Assembly: GCA_025997955.1 (NCBI GenBank)
Contig: BNVH01000051.1
Span: 1 to 27,374 of the forward strand
DNA length: 27,374 nucleotides
Direction of reading: 5' to 3'
Source of the DNA: Synergistales bacterium
GTDB taxonomy: Bacteria; Synergistota; Synergistia; Synergistales; Aminobacteriaceae
Positions 6,587-15,303 of this stretch are shown piece after piece. The translations under genes and the position numbers were made by a program. Each line of letters starts with the position of its first letter. Within the stretch, counting starts at the first letter, position 1. The notes below the pieces were generated by a model. That model was not told the DNA's origin. It saw only the letters and a list, made by a program, of their open reading frames with translations, and searched no databases.

Positions 6587-7275
6587 AAAAGCCGAGCAAG
6601 CTCAATTTGTGGATAGCCGATTTTCTAAGCCGCATAGAGACGTGCTATCACAATGAAGCGAATCTTCCAGACTTAGCGCACGACGAGCCCTTAGATGGCC
6701 TGATTCTCACGGTGCTGTCGCAGCATACGAACGACAAAAACCGTGATTTGGCGTTTATGCGCTTAAAGGGTCAATATTCGACTTGGGAAGAAGCCGCGGC
6801 GGCTGGTGCGGCCGCGGTTGAGAACGCGGTGCGGCCGGCGGGACTTGCTCCGACAAAGTCAAAGCGCATTTTGGAGATTTTGGCGGTAGTCAAAAAAGAT
6901 TTTGGTTGCTATTCTATAAAATCCTTGGCGGGAAAGCCTCGAGATGACGTGAAAAAATATCTCCTCTCTTTGCCGGGTGTAGGCGAAAAAACGGCGTCCT
7001 GTGTGTTGTTGTTTGATATGCACGCTTCGGCCTTTCCCGTTGACACCCATATAGCGCGTGTGTGTCAGAGGGTCGGCTTTGTGGATGAGAGGACGCCGGC
7101 GGAGGAAATTTGTGCTATTCTGGAACGTGAGGTTTCGCCCGAGCGGTATCTGGGCGGGCACGTCAATATAATAGAACACGGACGGCATGTATGCCGCGCT
7201 CGGTCGCCGCTTTGCGCGACTTGCGTTGCGGCGGAGATTTGCGGCTTTTTTGATTTTCTCAATGGACAACGTTGA
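6583..7275 (+). CDS. nth: Endonuclease III (DNA glycosylase/AP lyase)
   Basis: Base-excision repair enzyme that removes oxidised pyrimidines and cleaves the abasic site. The helix-hairpin-helix LPGVGEKTAS (130-139) carries the catalytic Lys136, and Asp154 lies in FPVDTHIARV. The iron-sulfur loop is intact: Cys204, Cys211, Cys214 and Cys220 give the C-X6-C-X2-C-X5-C pattern for a [4Fe-4S] cluster. At 230 residues it is slightly longer than the E. coli enzyme. Its ATG overlaps the TGA of the Lon-like gene (ATGA), so the two are probably translationally coupled, and the next gene starts inside its own end. Confidence 0.95.
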   Translation: MKKPSKLNLWIADFLSRIETCYHNEANLPDLAHDEPLDGLILTVLSQHTNDKNRDLAFMRLKGQYSTWEEAAAAGAAAVENAVRPAGLAPTKSKRILEILAVVKKDFGCYSIKSLAGKPRDDVKKYLLSLPGVGEKTASCVLLFDMHASAFPVDTHIARVCQRVGFVDERTPAEEICAILEREVSPERYLGGHVNIIEHGRHVCRARSPLCATCVAAEICGFFDFLNGQR

Positions 7276-7723
7276 TTTTAATTTTATGACGTTGGCCGTC
7301 CTTGAGGCCGAGGCGGCTATGCTTAGAGGAGATGTCCCGGTTGGCGCTGTCTTGGTTAGAGACGGTGAGGTTTTGGCCGCTGGCTCCAACACTAAAACTA
7401 TAGACCCGACGGCGCACGCCGAGATTCAAGTTATAAGGGCCGGAGCGGAGCGTTTGGGAAACTGGAACCTTCGAGAGTGCGATCTTTATGTTACTCTTGA
7501 GCCGTGCGCGATGTGCGCGGGGGCTTGCGTCGCTTCGCGGATAAGGGCAATAATCTTCGGCTCGTCCGACCCAAGGGCCGGCGCTGTCGGGACCCTTTAT
7601 GATATTCCCTCGGACAGGCGGCTCAATCATCGTTGCGCTGTTAGAAGCGGAATGTTGAAAGAACGATGCGAGGCGTTGTTGAAAGAGTATTTTATAATAA
7701 GGAGAAAAACTAAGTCAGGTTGA
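7262..7723 (+). CDS. tadA: tRNA adenosine(34) deaminase
   Basis: Converts A34 to inosine in the tRNA-Arg anticodon wobble position. With the ATG at 7262 it has 153 residues, normal for TadA. An upstream in-frame start at 7187 would lie deep inside nth and add an Arg-rich stretch unlike the family. The zinc and catalytic residues are all present: His52 and Glu54 in the T-A-H-A-E-I motif, and Cys82 and Cys85 in LEPCAMCAGAC. The end of nth overlaps its first five codons. The last residues lead directly into the next gene, whose start is one base after the stop. Confidence 0.93.
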   Translation: MDNVDFNFMTLAVLEAEAAMLRGDVPVGAVLVRDGEVLAAGSNTKTIDPTAHAEIQVIRAGAERLGNWNLRECDLYVTLEPCAMCAGACVASRIRAIIFGSSDPRAGAVGTLYDIPSDRRLNHRCAVRSGMLKERCEALLKEYFIIRRKTKSG

Positions 7724-7724
7724 C

Positions 7725-9425
7725 TTGTATAAATTAGATTTACACAGAGGGGACTTATACGTTTTGTTGCCGATATGCCGAGATACAAATTTGAAACTTT
7801 ACGAAATAGGAGAACTCACGAGAGAGCTTGCGCAAAAACTCTCGTGTTCAGAGTTGACGGCTGCCGTTCTCGAAATGGGGCAGGCGGGCCGCTATTGCGA
7901 CGCTGAAGCCGCGCGGGCCTGGATGAAGCCACATTTTGAAACCCTGATGGATGAGATGGACATGGGCTCAGCCGCCCGAGCGGCGGCTGAGAAGTGGCGC
8001 TCAAAGCCGTCTTTTGGCAATGTGGTGGTGTATGGGGATTATGACGTTGACGGTGTTTCTTCTACTGTTTTGGCTATGGAGATATTCAGGCATAAATCTC
8101 TCGGCGTCCGATATTTTATCCCTCGCCGTGACTCGCAAGGATACGGCCTTCACGCGCAAGTCTTGGAGCGCCTGACGAAAAGCGGATGTAACACATTAGT
8201 GATTGTAGATTGTGGCACAAACGACGAGGATATGCTGTATGAGCTCACTAAACGTAAAATAGACGTTTTTGTGTTCGACCATCACTCCGTCAGCTTGCCT
8301 TGTATAACTTTCCCCTTTACTGTAAACCCCAATATAGACGGTGACGAAACGGCAAAAAAGCTCTGCGCCACGTCCGTCCTTTGGAGTTGGGCTTGGAAAG
8401 AAGAGATAATCCCCCGCGCCAACCTGAGATACGCTCTTGACCTAGCGGCCATGGCTACCGTGTCCGACTGTATGCCGCTTAACGCGCTAAACCGCGCCAT
8501 AGTCCAAAAAGGCTTAGCGCTCATGCGAGGAAACCCGAGGCGCGGACTGTCCGTTTTGTTTGAGAAATTGGATATTTCAAGGCAGGCCATATCGGAAGAA
8601 CAGCTGTCCATGCGCGTCATCCCCTGCCTGAACGCCCCGGGGCGCGTGGGATGCGCGGACACGGCTGTACGGGCGTTGCTTGAGGCGGATGTTTCCTTCT
8701 GCGTAGACGACCTTATAAACGCAAACAAAAGGCGCCGCGTAATATCGGACCAAATCGTTGACGCTATATGCAAACTTGACGGCGCGGACGAACACGTCAT
8801 GTTCGACGCAAAATGGCCCGTGGGCGTCCTGAGCGGCGTGGCGAGCAGAATTTGCTCAGAAAGGCATAGAGCCGTGGTTTTGGCCGCCCCCATAGGGGGT
8901 AAGATACGCGGGACTTTGCGCGTGCCAAGAGGCGCAAATGCCGTCGGCATTTTGAGCAGCATTTCAGAGCGCCTTGACGCCTGGGGCGGGCATCGCTACG
9001 CGGCCGGTTTTTCTGTCGTATCGGAGCGTTGGGACGACGTCAAAGAGAGTTTGGAGGAGTTGTTGTCGAAAATTCAAATCGAAGAGGAAACAATCAAGGC
9101 CATATCCATCTCGCCCATGCAAATAACCTTAAAAACCTGGGCTTCAGTGAGTGAGCTCGGGCCGTTTGGCAACGACAACCCATGCCCTTGTTTTTATAAA
9201 GAATGTAACGCCGCCGACAAAATTCTCCCATTAGGAAAAGACGGCAAACATAGCACTATAGCCGTCGATAACACGAAAATCTTGGCGTTCAACACGGCGC
9301 CTGACGAGTTGCGCACTCAAATCAAGGGTTGGGTGTATCATCCGCGCGTCGATAGTTGGCGCGGAAGCGAGCGGGTTCAGTTTGTGTTAGATTACGCCGT
9401 AGTGGAGCAGGGTAGCGCGCTATGA
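7725..9425 (+). CDS. recJ: Single-stranded-DNA exonuclease RecJ
   Basis: A 5'-to-3' single-strand exonuclease of the DHH family used in recombination and repair. Its metal motifs are visible: VVYGDYDVDGVSST (Asp105, Asp107, Asp109), VDCGTND (Asp162) and VFDHHSVS (Asp185-His186-His187). Further on come a PCLNAPGRVG segment and the DHHA1-type GGHRYAAGFSV near 425. At 566 residues it is normal for a core RecJ. The start is uncertain: TTG at 7725 follows the tadA stop by one base, and AAGGAG lies about 20 bases upstream. The gene ends with an ATGA overlap with rel. Confidence 0.92.
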   Translation: MYKLDLHRGDLYVLLPICRDTNLKLYEIGELTRELAQKLSCSELTAAVLEMGQAGRYCDAEAARAWMKPHFETLMDEMDMGSAARAAAEKWRSKPSFGNVVVYGDYDVDGVSSTVLAMEIFRHKSLGVRYFIPRRDSQGYGLHAQVLERLTKSGCNTLVIVDCGTNDEDMLYELTKRKIDVFVFDHHSVSLPCITFPFTVNPNIDGDETAKKLCATSVLWSWAWKEEIIPRANLRYALDLAAMATVSDCMPLNALNRAIVQKGLALMRGNPRRGLSVLFEKLDISRQAISEEQLSMRVIPCLNAPGRVGCADTAVRALLEADVSFCVDDLINANKRRRVISDQIVDAICKLDGADEHVMFDAKWPVGVLSGVASRICSERHRAVVLAAPIGGKIRGTLRVPRGANAVGILSSISERLDAWGGHRYAAGFSVVSERWDDVKESLEELLSKIQIEEETIKAISISPMQITLKTWASVSELGPFGNDNPCPCFYKECNAADKILPLGKDGKHSTIAVDNTKILAFNTAPDELRTQIKGWVYHPRVDSWRGSERVQFVLDYAVVEQGSAL

Positions 9426-11767
9426 CCGATACAAGCGCTGAGCGCGCAAAATCTTTGACGCAATCAATAACGTCGTCGATATTAAACAGCGTCCCCAGCA
9501 TCGTCGGCAGCGATGAGCCTAAAGAAATGGCTCATATCAGGGACGATTTCTACGATCAGTTGCCAGAGGGCTGCAAGATGGAGTCCGTCAAAACGGCTTG
9601 GCAAAGTCTCTGGTCAAAAACTTTCATATATTTTTCACCCTCGCAGATGAATCATATGGGCAAGGCTTTTATCTATGCCGCAAGAGGACATGAGCACCAA
9701 AAACGCACGTCGGGCGAGCCTTACATTCTGCATACGGTGAGCGTCGCGGGCATCTTGGCCGAAATGCAGCTCGACATCTCCACGCTCAGCGCGGCGCTTT
9801 TGCACGACGTGATAGAAGATACGGAAGTGACGGTCGCGGAGCTCTCCGCCATTTTTGGCGAGGAGATAGTAAATCTCGTCGACGGCGTCACCAAACTCGG
9901 CAAAGTTCCGTTCATGTCCGCTGAGGGGTATCAGGCCGAAAATATACGCAAGATGTTCGTAAGTATGGTAAGGGACATCCGGGTAGTGCTCATAAAACTT
10001 GCTGACAGGCTCCACAATATGAGGACATTGGCCGTTCTAAGGCGCGACAAACAGGAGCGAATCGCTAGGGAGACGCTTGAAATTTTTGCGCCCATAGCGC
10101 ACCGTCTTGGAATATATCAGATCAAAAAAGACTTGGAAGACCTCTCGTTCAAATATCTGCAACCGGAGATATATAACGACATCCGCCGCAAAGTCCGGCG
10201 CAAGCTCCCCGAGCGCGAGGAGATAATACAAAAAGGCATAGTAGCTCTCGAAGAACGTTTGGCTCAAGACGGTATACCATGCAAAATAAAAGGCAGAGCC
10301 AAAAATTTTTATAGTATTTACGAGAAAATGGAGAGGAAAAAGCTTTCTATAGACGAGCTGTACGATCTTTTGGCTATCCGCGTGCTCGTAAGCGACGTCA
10401 CGGCGTGCTATGCCGTTTTGGGTGTCGTGCATTCTATGTGGACGCCTATTCCGCAGCAGTTTGACGATTATATAGCCAACCCTAAAAACAACATGTACCA
10501 GTCGCTGCATACTACCGTCATGGCCTTTGGGGCTCCTATGGAAGTTCAGATTCGCACCAAAGAGATGAACCAGCTCGCGGAGTATGGCATAGCGGCGCAC
10601 TGGCGCTATAAATCCGGCGCCGGCGGCGGCGCCGATAACTTCGACACAAAGCTCAACTGGGTGCGTCAGGCCCTTGAGGGAGAACAGGAAGGACGAGACC
10701 CCGAAGAATTCTTGGAGATGCTGAAAAGCGACATCCTTACCTCAGAGGTTTATTGCTTTACGCCTAAGGGCAAGGCCGTTGTTCTGCCAAAAGGAGCCAC
10801 GACCATAGATTTTGCCTACGCCGTGCATACGGAGGTCGGAAACCGCTGCGTCGGCGCAATGATTCAAAACCGCATTGTACCGCTTAACACAGAGGTGAAA
10901 AACGGCGATATAGTGAAGATAATCACATCTCCGCAGGGCGCGCCCTCCCGCGACTGGATGAAGTTTGCAAAAAGCACGAGAACGAGAAGTAAGATCCGTA
11001 ACTACTACAGGCAGATGGAGAAGACAAACCGCGAGGAAAAGATAACGCGCGGACGCGAGGCGCTTGAACGTGAACTGAAAAAACGCGGAATTATGACCTA
11101 CGACGCCGAGGAGTTTTCGCCCATTTTGAACAAAATAGCGCGCGACACGGGCCTTGTCGGAGGAGAAGAAGTTATTTTATCCATAGGCGGCGGCAGCTTG
11201 GGTCCAGGCGTTGTGGCACAAAAATTAGCCTACGCGCTGCTTCAGCAAAAACAGCCCGACGAAAACGGAATAATACAGCCTGACAAAAAACCGCATCTCT
11301 CAAAACGCCCAAACGTAGACGTAATCGTGGATGGCTTTGAGGGAGTCCAGGTGATTTTGGCCAACTGCTGCGAGCCGGTGCCGGGAGATGAAATAGTCGG
11401 CTGCACGACTCGCACGCGCGGCATAACCGTACATAGACGAAACTGTCCAAGCATACGAAATGTGCTTAACGACCGCCTTATAGAGGTCAACTGGAACGAA
11501 ATTCCAAACTCCGGAAGGTACTATACGGCGCGTCTGCGAGTGGAGGCCATGGACAGGAGCGACCTCGTGCGAGACATCGCTCAGGTTATCAGCCAAGCCA
11601 GCGGCGGCATCCAGGGCGGCGGCATCAAGGGTATGAAAGTCAGTACAATTGACAATAGCTTATCGCGAATGAGGTTTGACCTCAGAGTGAAAAACTTGGA
11701 GCATCTCTACGAGATAACCGGCAAAATCAACGGTGTGCGCGGGGTTATAGAGGTAGAGAGAGGATAA
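9422..11767 (+). CDS. rel: (p)ppGpp synthetase/hydrolase, RelA/SpoT family
   Basis: Long-form stringent-response enzyme of 781 residues. The hydrolase HD domain appears complete: His104, His128-Asp129, Glu132-Asp133 (LLHDVIEDTE) and Asp195 (LADRLHNMRT), with spacing as in known bifunctional Rel proteins. The synthetase domain follows (GRAKNFYSIYEKM, NNMYQSLHTTV, VQIRTKEMNQLAEYGIAAHW). Then come TGS (about 444-505), the zinc-finger-type segment LANCCEPVPGDEIVGC (645-661) and a C-terminal ACT domain (about 700-778). The oddity is residues 346-349, Q-F-D-D before Y-I-A-N-P-K. Bifunctional enzymes usually have R-x-K-D here, while E-x-D-D marks the synthetase-only RelA group. It overlaps recJ by 4 bases and is followed by dnaE after 36 bases. 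Confidence 0.95.
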   Translation: MTDTSAERAKSLTQSITSSILNSVPSIVGSDEPKEMAHIRDDFYDQLPEGCKMESVKTAWQSLWSKTFIYFSPSQMNHMGKAFIYAARGHEHQKRTSGEPYILHTVSVAGILAEMQLDISTLSAALLHDVIEDTEVTVAELSAIFGEEIVNLVDGVTKLGKVPFMSAEGYQAENIRKMFVSMVRDIRVVLIKLADRLHNMRTLAVLRRDKQERIARETLEIFAPIAHRLGIYQIKKDLEDLSFKYLQPEIYNDIRRKVRRKLPEREEIIQKGIVALEERLAQDGIPCKIKGRAKNFYSIYEKMERKKLSIDELYDLLAIRVLVSDVTACYAVLGVVHSMWTPIPQQFDDYIANPKNNMYQSLHTTVMAFGAPMEVQIRTKEMNQLAEYGIAAHWRYKSGAGGGADNFDTKLNWVRQALEGEQEGRDPEEFLEMLKSDILTSEVYCFTPKGKAVVLPKGATTIDFAYAVHTEVGNRCVGAMIQNRIVPLNTEVKNGDIVKIITSPQGAPSRDWMKFAKSTRTRSKIRNYYRQMEKTNREEKITRGREALERELKKRGIMTYDAEEFSPILNKIARDTGLVGGEEVILSIGGGSLGPGVVAQKLAYALLQQKQPDENGIIQPDKKPHLSKRPNVDVIVDGFEGVQVILANCCEPVPGDEIVGCTTRTRGITVHRRNCPSIRNVLNDRLIEVNWNEIPNSGRYYTARLRVEAMDRSDLVRDIAQVISQASGGIQGGGIKGMKVSTIDNSLSRMRFDLRVKNLEHLYEITGKINGVRGVIEVERG

Positions 11768-11803
11768 AAATTTTATTTAGAAATATTTTCAGGAGTTGAT
11801 GAT

Positions 11804-14800
11804 ATGAGCCTTCGACCATTTGTACATCTGCATGTGCACACGGAATACAGCCTTCTAGACGGCGCTATTCGAACCGCCGATTTAGCTAAGAAAGTAGCGT
11901 CTTGGGGCACGGAAAACCCTGACAACAACGCCGTAGCCATCACAGATCACGGTGTGATGTACGGCGTTATAGAGTTTTACGAAAAATGCAAAACAAACGG
12001 CGTAAAGCCGATAATAGGCTGCGAGATATACGTGGACGCAAACGGACACCGCTCGCGCGAGAAGGGTAAAAATAACCACCTCATACTTTTGGCCGAAAAC
12101 GAAGAGGGTCATAAAAACCTGATAAAGCTCGTATCGATGGCCAACACCGACGGGTTTTACTATAAGCCGCGCATAGATCACGACCTTCTGTCCAAGCGCT
12201 CAAAAGGGCTTATCGCGTCGTCGGCCTGTATCGCCGGCGAGATTCCGCAGCTTATTTTGGCCGGCAAAGAGGAAGACGCGCGCAATCTCGCCGTGCTCTA
12301 CCGCGACATAATGGGGCATGGCAATTTCTTCCTCGAGATAATGTACAACCCCCTTCCCGAACAGGCGAAAGTCAACAAGGCCCTTGTCAGAATCTCTAAG
12401 GACACCGGTATTCCGCTCGTGGCGACAAGCGACGCTCATTATCTGAACAAAGAAGATTATGAGTGGCACAAAATCCTGCTCAAGGTCAATACTCACGCTG
12501 ACGCCGCCGACGACGCCTTTGGATTTTCCTCAAACGACTATTATCTCAGGAGCCCGGAGGAGATGAACGGCTTCTTCGCCGAAGAACTGCCGGAAGCGCT
12601 CGACAACACGGCTGAGATAGCCAAGCGATGCAACGTAGAGCTTGCCCTGTCGACCGGAAAATACCTCCTGCCAAACTTAGACCTCGGCGAAAACGTGACG
12701 CTCGAACAGCATTTGGAGAACGAGTCTCGCAAGGGCTTAGCTATGCGCCTGTCTACGCCTACGCCCCCGGAAGAGTACGCGCAACGCCTCGACTACGAGC
12801 TTAGCGTCATAAACAACATGGGCTTCGCCGGATATTTCATTATAGTTGCGGACATAATTCAGGCTTGCAAGGGTAAGGGAATACCGGTAGGTCCGGGGCG
12901 CGGTTCCGCGGCCGGCTCCTTAGTGGCGTGGAGTCTCAAGATAACAGACCTCGACCCCTTGGTCCACGGCCTCCTGTTTGAGCGTTTCCTGAACCCTGAG
13001 CGCATAAGTATGCCCGATATAGACACCGACGTCTCGGACAAGGGGCGTGACGCCATGCTCAAATACATCGTCGAACGCTACGGCAGCGACCGCGTCTCGC
13101 AGATAATCACGTTTGGGCGAATGAAGAGCAGGGCGGCGGTGAAGGACGTCGGGCGCGCCATGGGTATTGAGTACTCCAAGATGGACAAAGTGGCGAAGCT
13201 CATACCGTCCAATCCTGCCCACCCAATTAGCGTAAAAGAAGCTATTGAGACCGTACCTGAGATTAAAGAGGCAGTGGAAAGCGACGAAGAAATGAAACGC
13301 GTATTTGCTTTCGCGCAAAATATAGAGGGGCTTGCTCGTCACGCCTCGCAGCACGCGGCGGGCGTGGTCATAACGCCGGTGTCAGTTACCGACCTCGTCC
13401 CGATTCAGCGCATAAAGGGCTCGGACGACGTCTCGCAGAGTTCGGGCATAGCTCAGACAGTTGTGCAGTACACCATGGAGCCGATAGAAAAACTCGGCCT
13501 TGTCAAAATGGACTTTCTCGGCCTCAGCACGCTTTCAATTATAGAAGAGGCGTTATCCAATATTAAAAACAACGGTAAAGACGTCCCCAACTTAGACTCT
13601 CTCACTCTTGACGACGCGGCGACTTACAAGCTCCTTCAGGAGGCCGACACTCTTGGCGTATTCCAGCTTGAGTCGCCTGGCATGAGAAAGCTGCTGTTAG
13701 ATCTCAAGATAGACCGCTTCGAGGATTTGGTGGCGGTATTGGCCATGTACCGCCCAGGGCCTCTTGGAAGCGGCATGGTGAGGCAGTATATCGAATGCAA
13801 GCACGGACGCGCTAAGCCCGAATACCCTCATCCCCTGCTGGAGGACGTGCTGCGCGAGACGCACGGGGTTATTTTGTATCAGGAGCAGGTCATGAAGTGC
13901 GCGTCGGTCTTAGCCGGCTACAGCTTAGGCCAGGCGGACTTGCTGCGGCGCGCTATGGGCAAGAAAAAGGTTGAGGTTATGCAAAAAGAGCGCGCTCATT
14001 TCGTGGAGGGCGCGTCAAAGAACGGCATAGATCAGAAGACCTCGGAGCATATCTTCGACCTTATAGAAGAGTTCGCTGGGTACGGCTTCAACAAGTCTCA
14101 CAGCGCGGCCTACGCGCTTATATCCTACCAAACCGCGTGGCTTAAGGCTAACTTCAAAAGCGAATTTCTGGCCGCTCACCTCTCGAGTCAAATGAAGGCC
14201 AAAAAAGATGTTCTGGGGCGTTGCGTGCGTGACGTCAGGCGAAGCGGCGTATCAGTCTTGCCGCCCGATATAAATTCGTCAAACAACAGCTTTACGGCCT
14301 CTGGCGACGTTATACGCTTTGGCCTCGGCGCTGTAGAGTACGTGGCGCGCAGCGCGGTAGAGGCTATCACGGTCGCGCGCAAGAAGGGGCCGTTCGCGTC
14401 TCTTTGGGATTTCGTCTCACGGGTAGACCTCAAGAGAGTCAGCAAAACCGCTATGGAGAACATGGCGAAGGCCGGAGCTTTTGACGGAATTTCGCCAAAC
14501 CGCGCCCAAATGATAGCCGCTTTGCCCGATTTCATATCAAATGTCCAAAAACAGCTTGAGGACGATGGACACTACTCTCTTTTTGGGGAGGAATTAGTTG
14601 TGGAAGAACCCAATCTGCCCGATGTGGAGGATTATGACGTCTTTGGTAGGCTTGAATTTGAAAAAAAAGCCGTCGGAATATATATATCGGGACATCCTTT
14701 TGACGAGCACCGCGAGCGTATAGTCCGTCACGCGACCTGCTCAATAGAAGAGATTCCTTTTTGGAAAAGCTCCGCGCCGGCCCGCATAGGGGGTATAATT

Positions 14801-15265
14801 CTCGCTATCGCAAACAAGACTACCAAGACCGGGAACAACATGGGTATCCTGACGTTTGAGGACAGTGACGCTAACTTTGAGATGGTCGCGTTTCCTAAAT
14901 ACTGGGAGACTTTAAAAGGGCAGATTTCCACCGGTTCTCCCTACATAGCTGAGGGGCGCATGGGGGACAGGGGAAGTTTTATTTTGGACAAACTGACGCC
15001 GCTTGACGAGTTTGACAAAAAAGAACCCGGAATGATAAGAGTGCGCCTAAACGTCGACCTGTTACCTGAAACTTTAGACTTCAAAAGTTTCGCTGTGGCG
15101 CTCAGGGACTGCCCCGGTGAGTCGCCCGTGCTGCTTGAGATTGAAGCCTCAGAGGAGCAAAGCGCCTGCGTTATGTCGCTGAAGGGGTTCAAGGTAAGCG
15201 ACGCCGACACCGTGCGGGCACGGCTTTATGAGATATTGCCGCCAGCGGTCTGCGAAGTGGCGTAG
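11804..15265 (+). CDS. dnaE: DNA polymerase III alpha subunit
   Basis: The catalytic subunit of the replicative polymerase. The 1153 residues match the E. coli type length. An N-terminal PHP domain begins with HLHVHTEYSLLDGA and has ITDHGVMYG. The polymerase acids are Asp405 and Asp407 in MPDIDTDVSDKGRD, and Asp570 in VKMDFLGLSTL. LAMYRPGPLGSGM and the YGFNKSHSAAYALISYQTAW block also match. A C-terminal OB-fold segment runs from about 990 to 1065. The ribosome site CAGGAG stands 10 bases before ATG. No separate proofreading exonuclease domain of the PolC type is present. It sits between rel and pyk in the same orientation, with gaps of about 36-38 bases. Confidence 0.96.
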   Translation: MSLRPFVHLHVHTEYSLLDGAIRTADLAKKVASWGTENPDNNAVAITDHGVMYGVIEFYEKCKTNGVKPIIGCEIYVDANGHRSREKGKNNHLILLAENEEGHKNLIKLVSMANTDGFYYKPRIDHDLLSKRSKGLIASSACIAGEIPQLILAGKEEDARNLAVLYRDIMGHGNFFLEIMYNPLPEQAKVNKALVRISKDTGIPLVATSDAHYLNKEDYEWHKILLKVNTHADAADDAFGFSSNDYYLRSPEEMNGFFAEELPEALDNTAEIAKRCNVELALSTGKYLLPNLDLGENVTLEQHLENESRKGLAMRLSTPTPPEEYAQRLDYELSVINNMGFAGYFIIVADIIQACKGKGIPVGPGRGSAAGSLVAWSLKITDLDPLVHGLLFERFLNPERISMPDIDTDVSDKGRDAMLKYIVERYGSDRVSQIITFGRMKSRAAVKDVGRAMGIEYSKMDKVAKLIPSNPAHPISVKEAIETVPEIKEAVESDEEMKRVFAFAQNIEGLARHASQHAAGVVITPVSVTDLVPIQRIKGSDDVSQSSGIAQTVVQYTMEPIEKLGLVKMDFLGLSTLSIIEEALSNIKNNGKDVPNLDSLTLDDAATYKLLQEADTLGVFQLESPGMRKLLLDLKIDRFEDLVAVLAMYRPGPLGSGMVRQYIECKHGRAKPEYPHPLLEDVLRETHGVILYQEQVMKCASVLAGYSLGQADLLRRAMGKKKVEVMQKERAHFVEGASKNGIDQKTSEHIFDLIEEFAGYGFNKSHSAAYALISYQTAWLKANFKSEFLAAHLSSQMKAKKDVLGRCVRDVRRSGVSVLPPDINSSNNSFTASGDVIRFGLGAVEYVARSAVEAITVARKKGPFASLWDFVSRVDLKRVSKTAMENMAKAGAFDGISPNRAQMIAALPDFISNVQKQLEDDGHYSLFGEELVVEEPNLPDVEDYDVFGRLEFEKKAVGIYISGHPFDEHRERIVRHATCSIEEIPFWKSSAPARIGGIILAIANKTTKTGNNMGILTFEDSDANFEMVAFPKYWETLKGQISTGSPYIAEGRMGDRGSFILDKLTPLDEFDKKEPGMIRVRLNVDLLPETLDFKSFAVALRDCPGESPVLLEIEASEEQSACVMSLKGFKVSDADTVRARLYEILPPAVCEVA

Positions 15266-15303
15266 CGTGAAAAATATGAATTTGAAATAGAGGAGTGAAT
15301 TAT

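Noticed and set aside
7187..7261. Longer N-terminus for the tRNA deaminase
   Set aside because: It would overlap nth by about 90 bases and add an Arg-rich stretch unlike TadA; the ATG at 7262 gives the family length.
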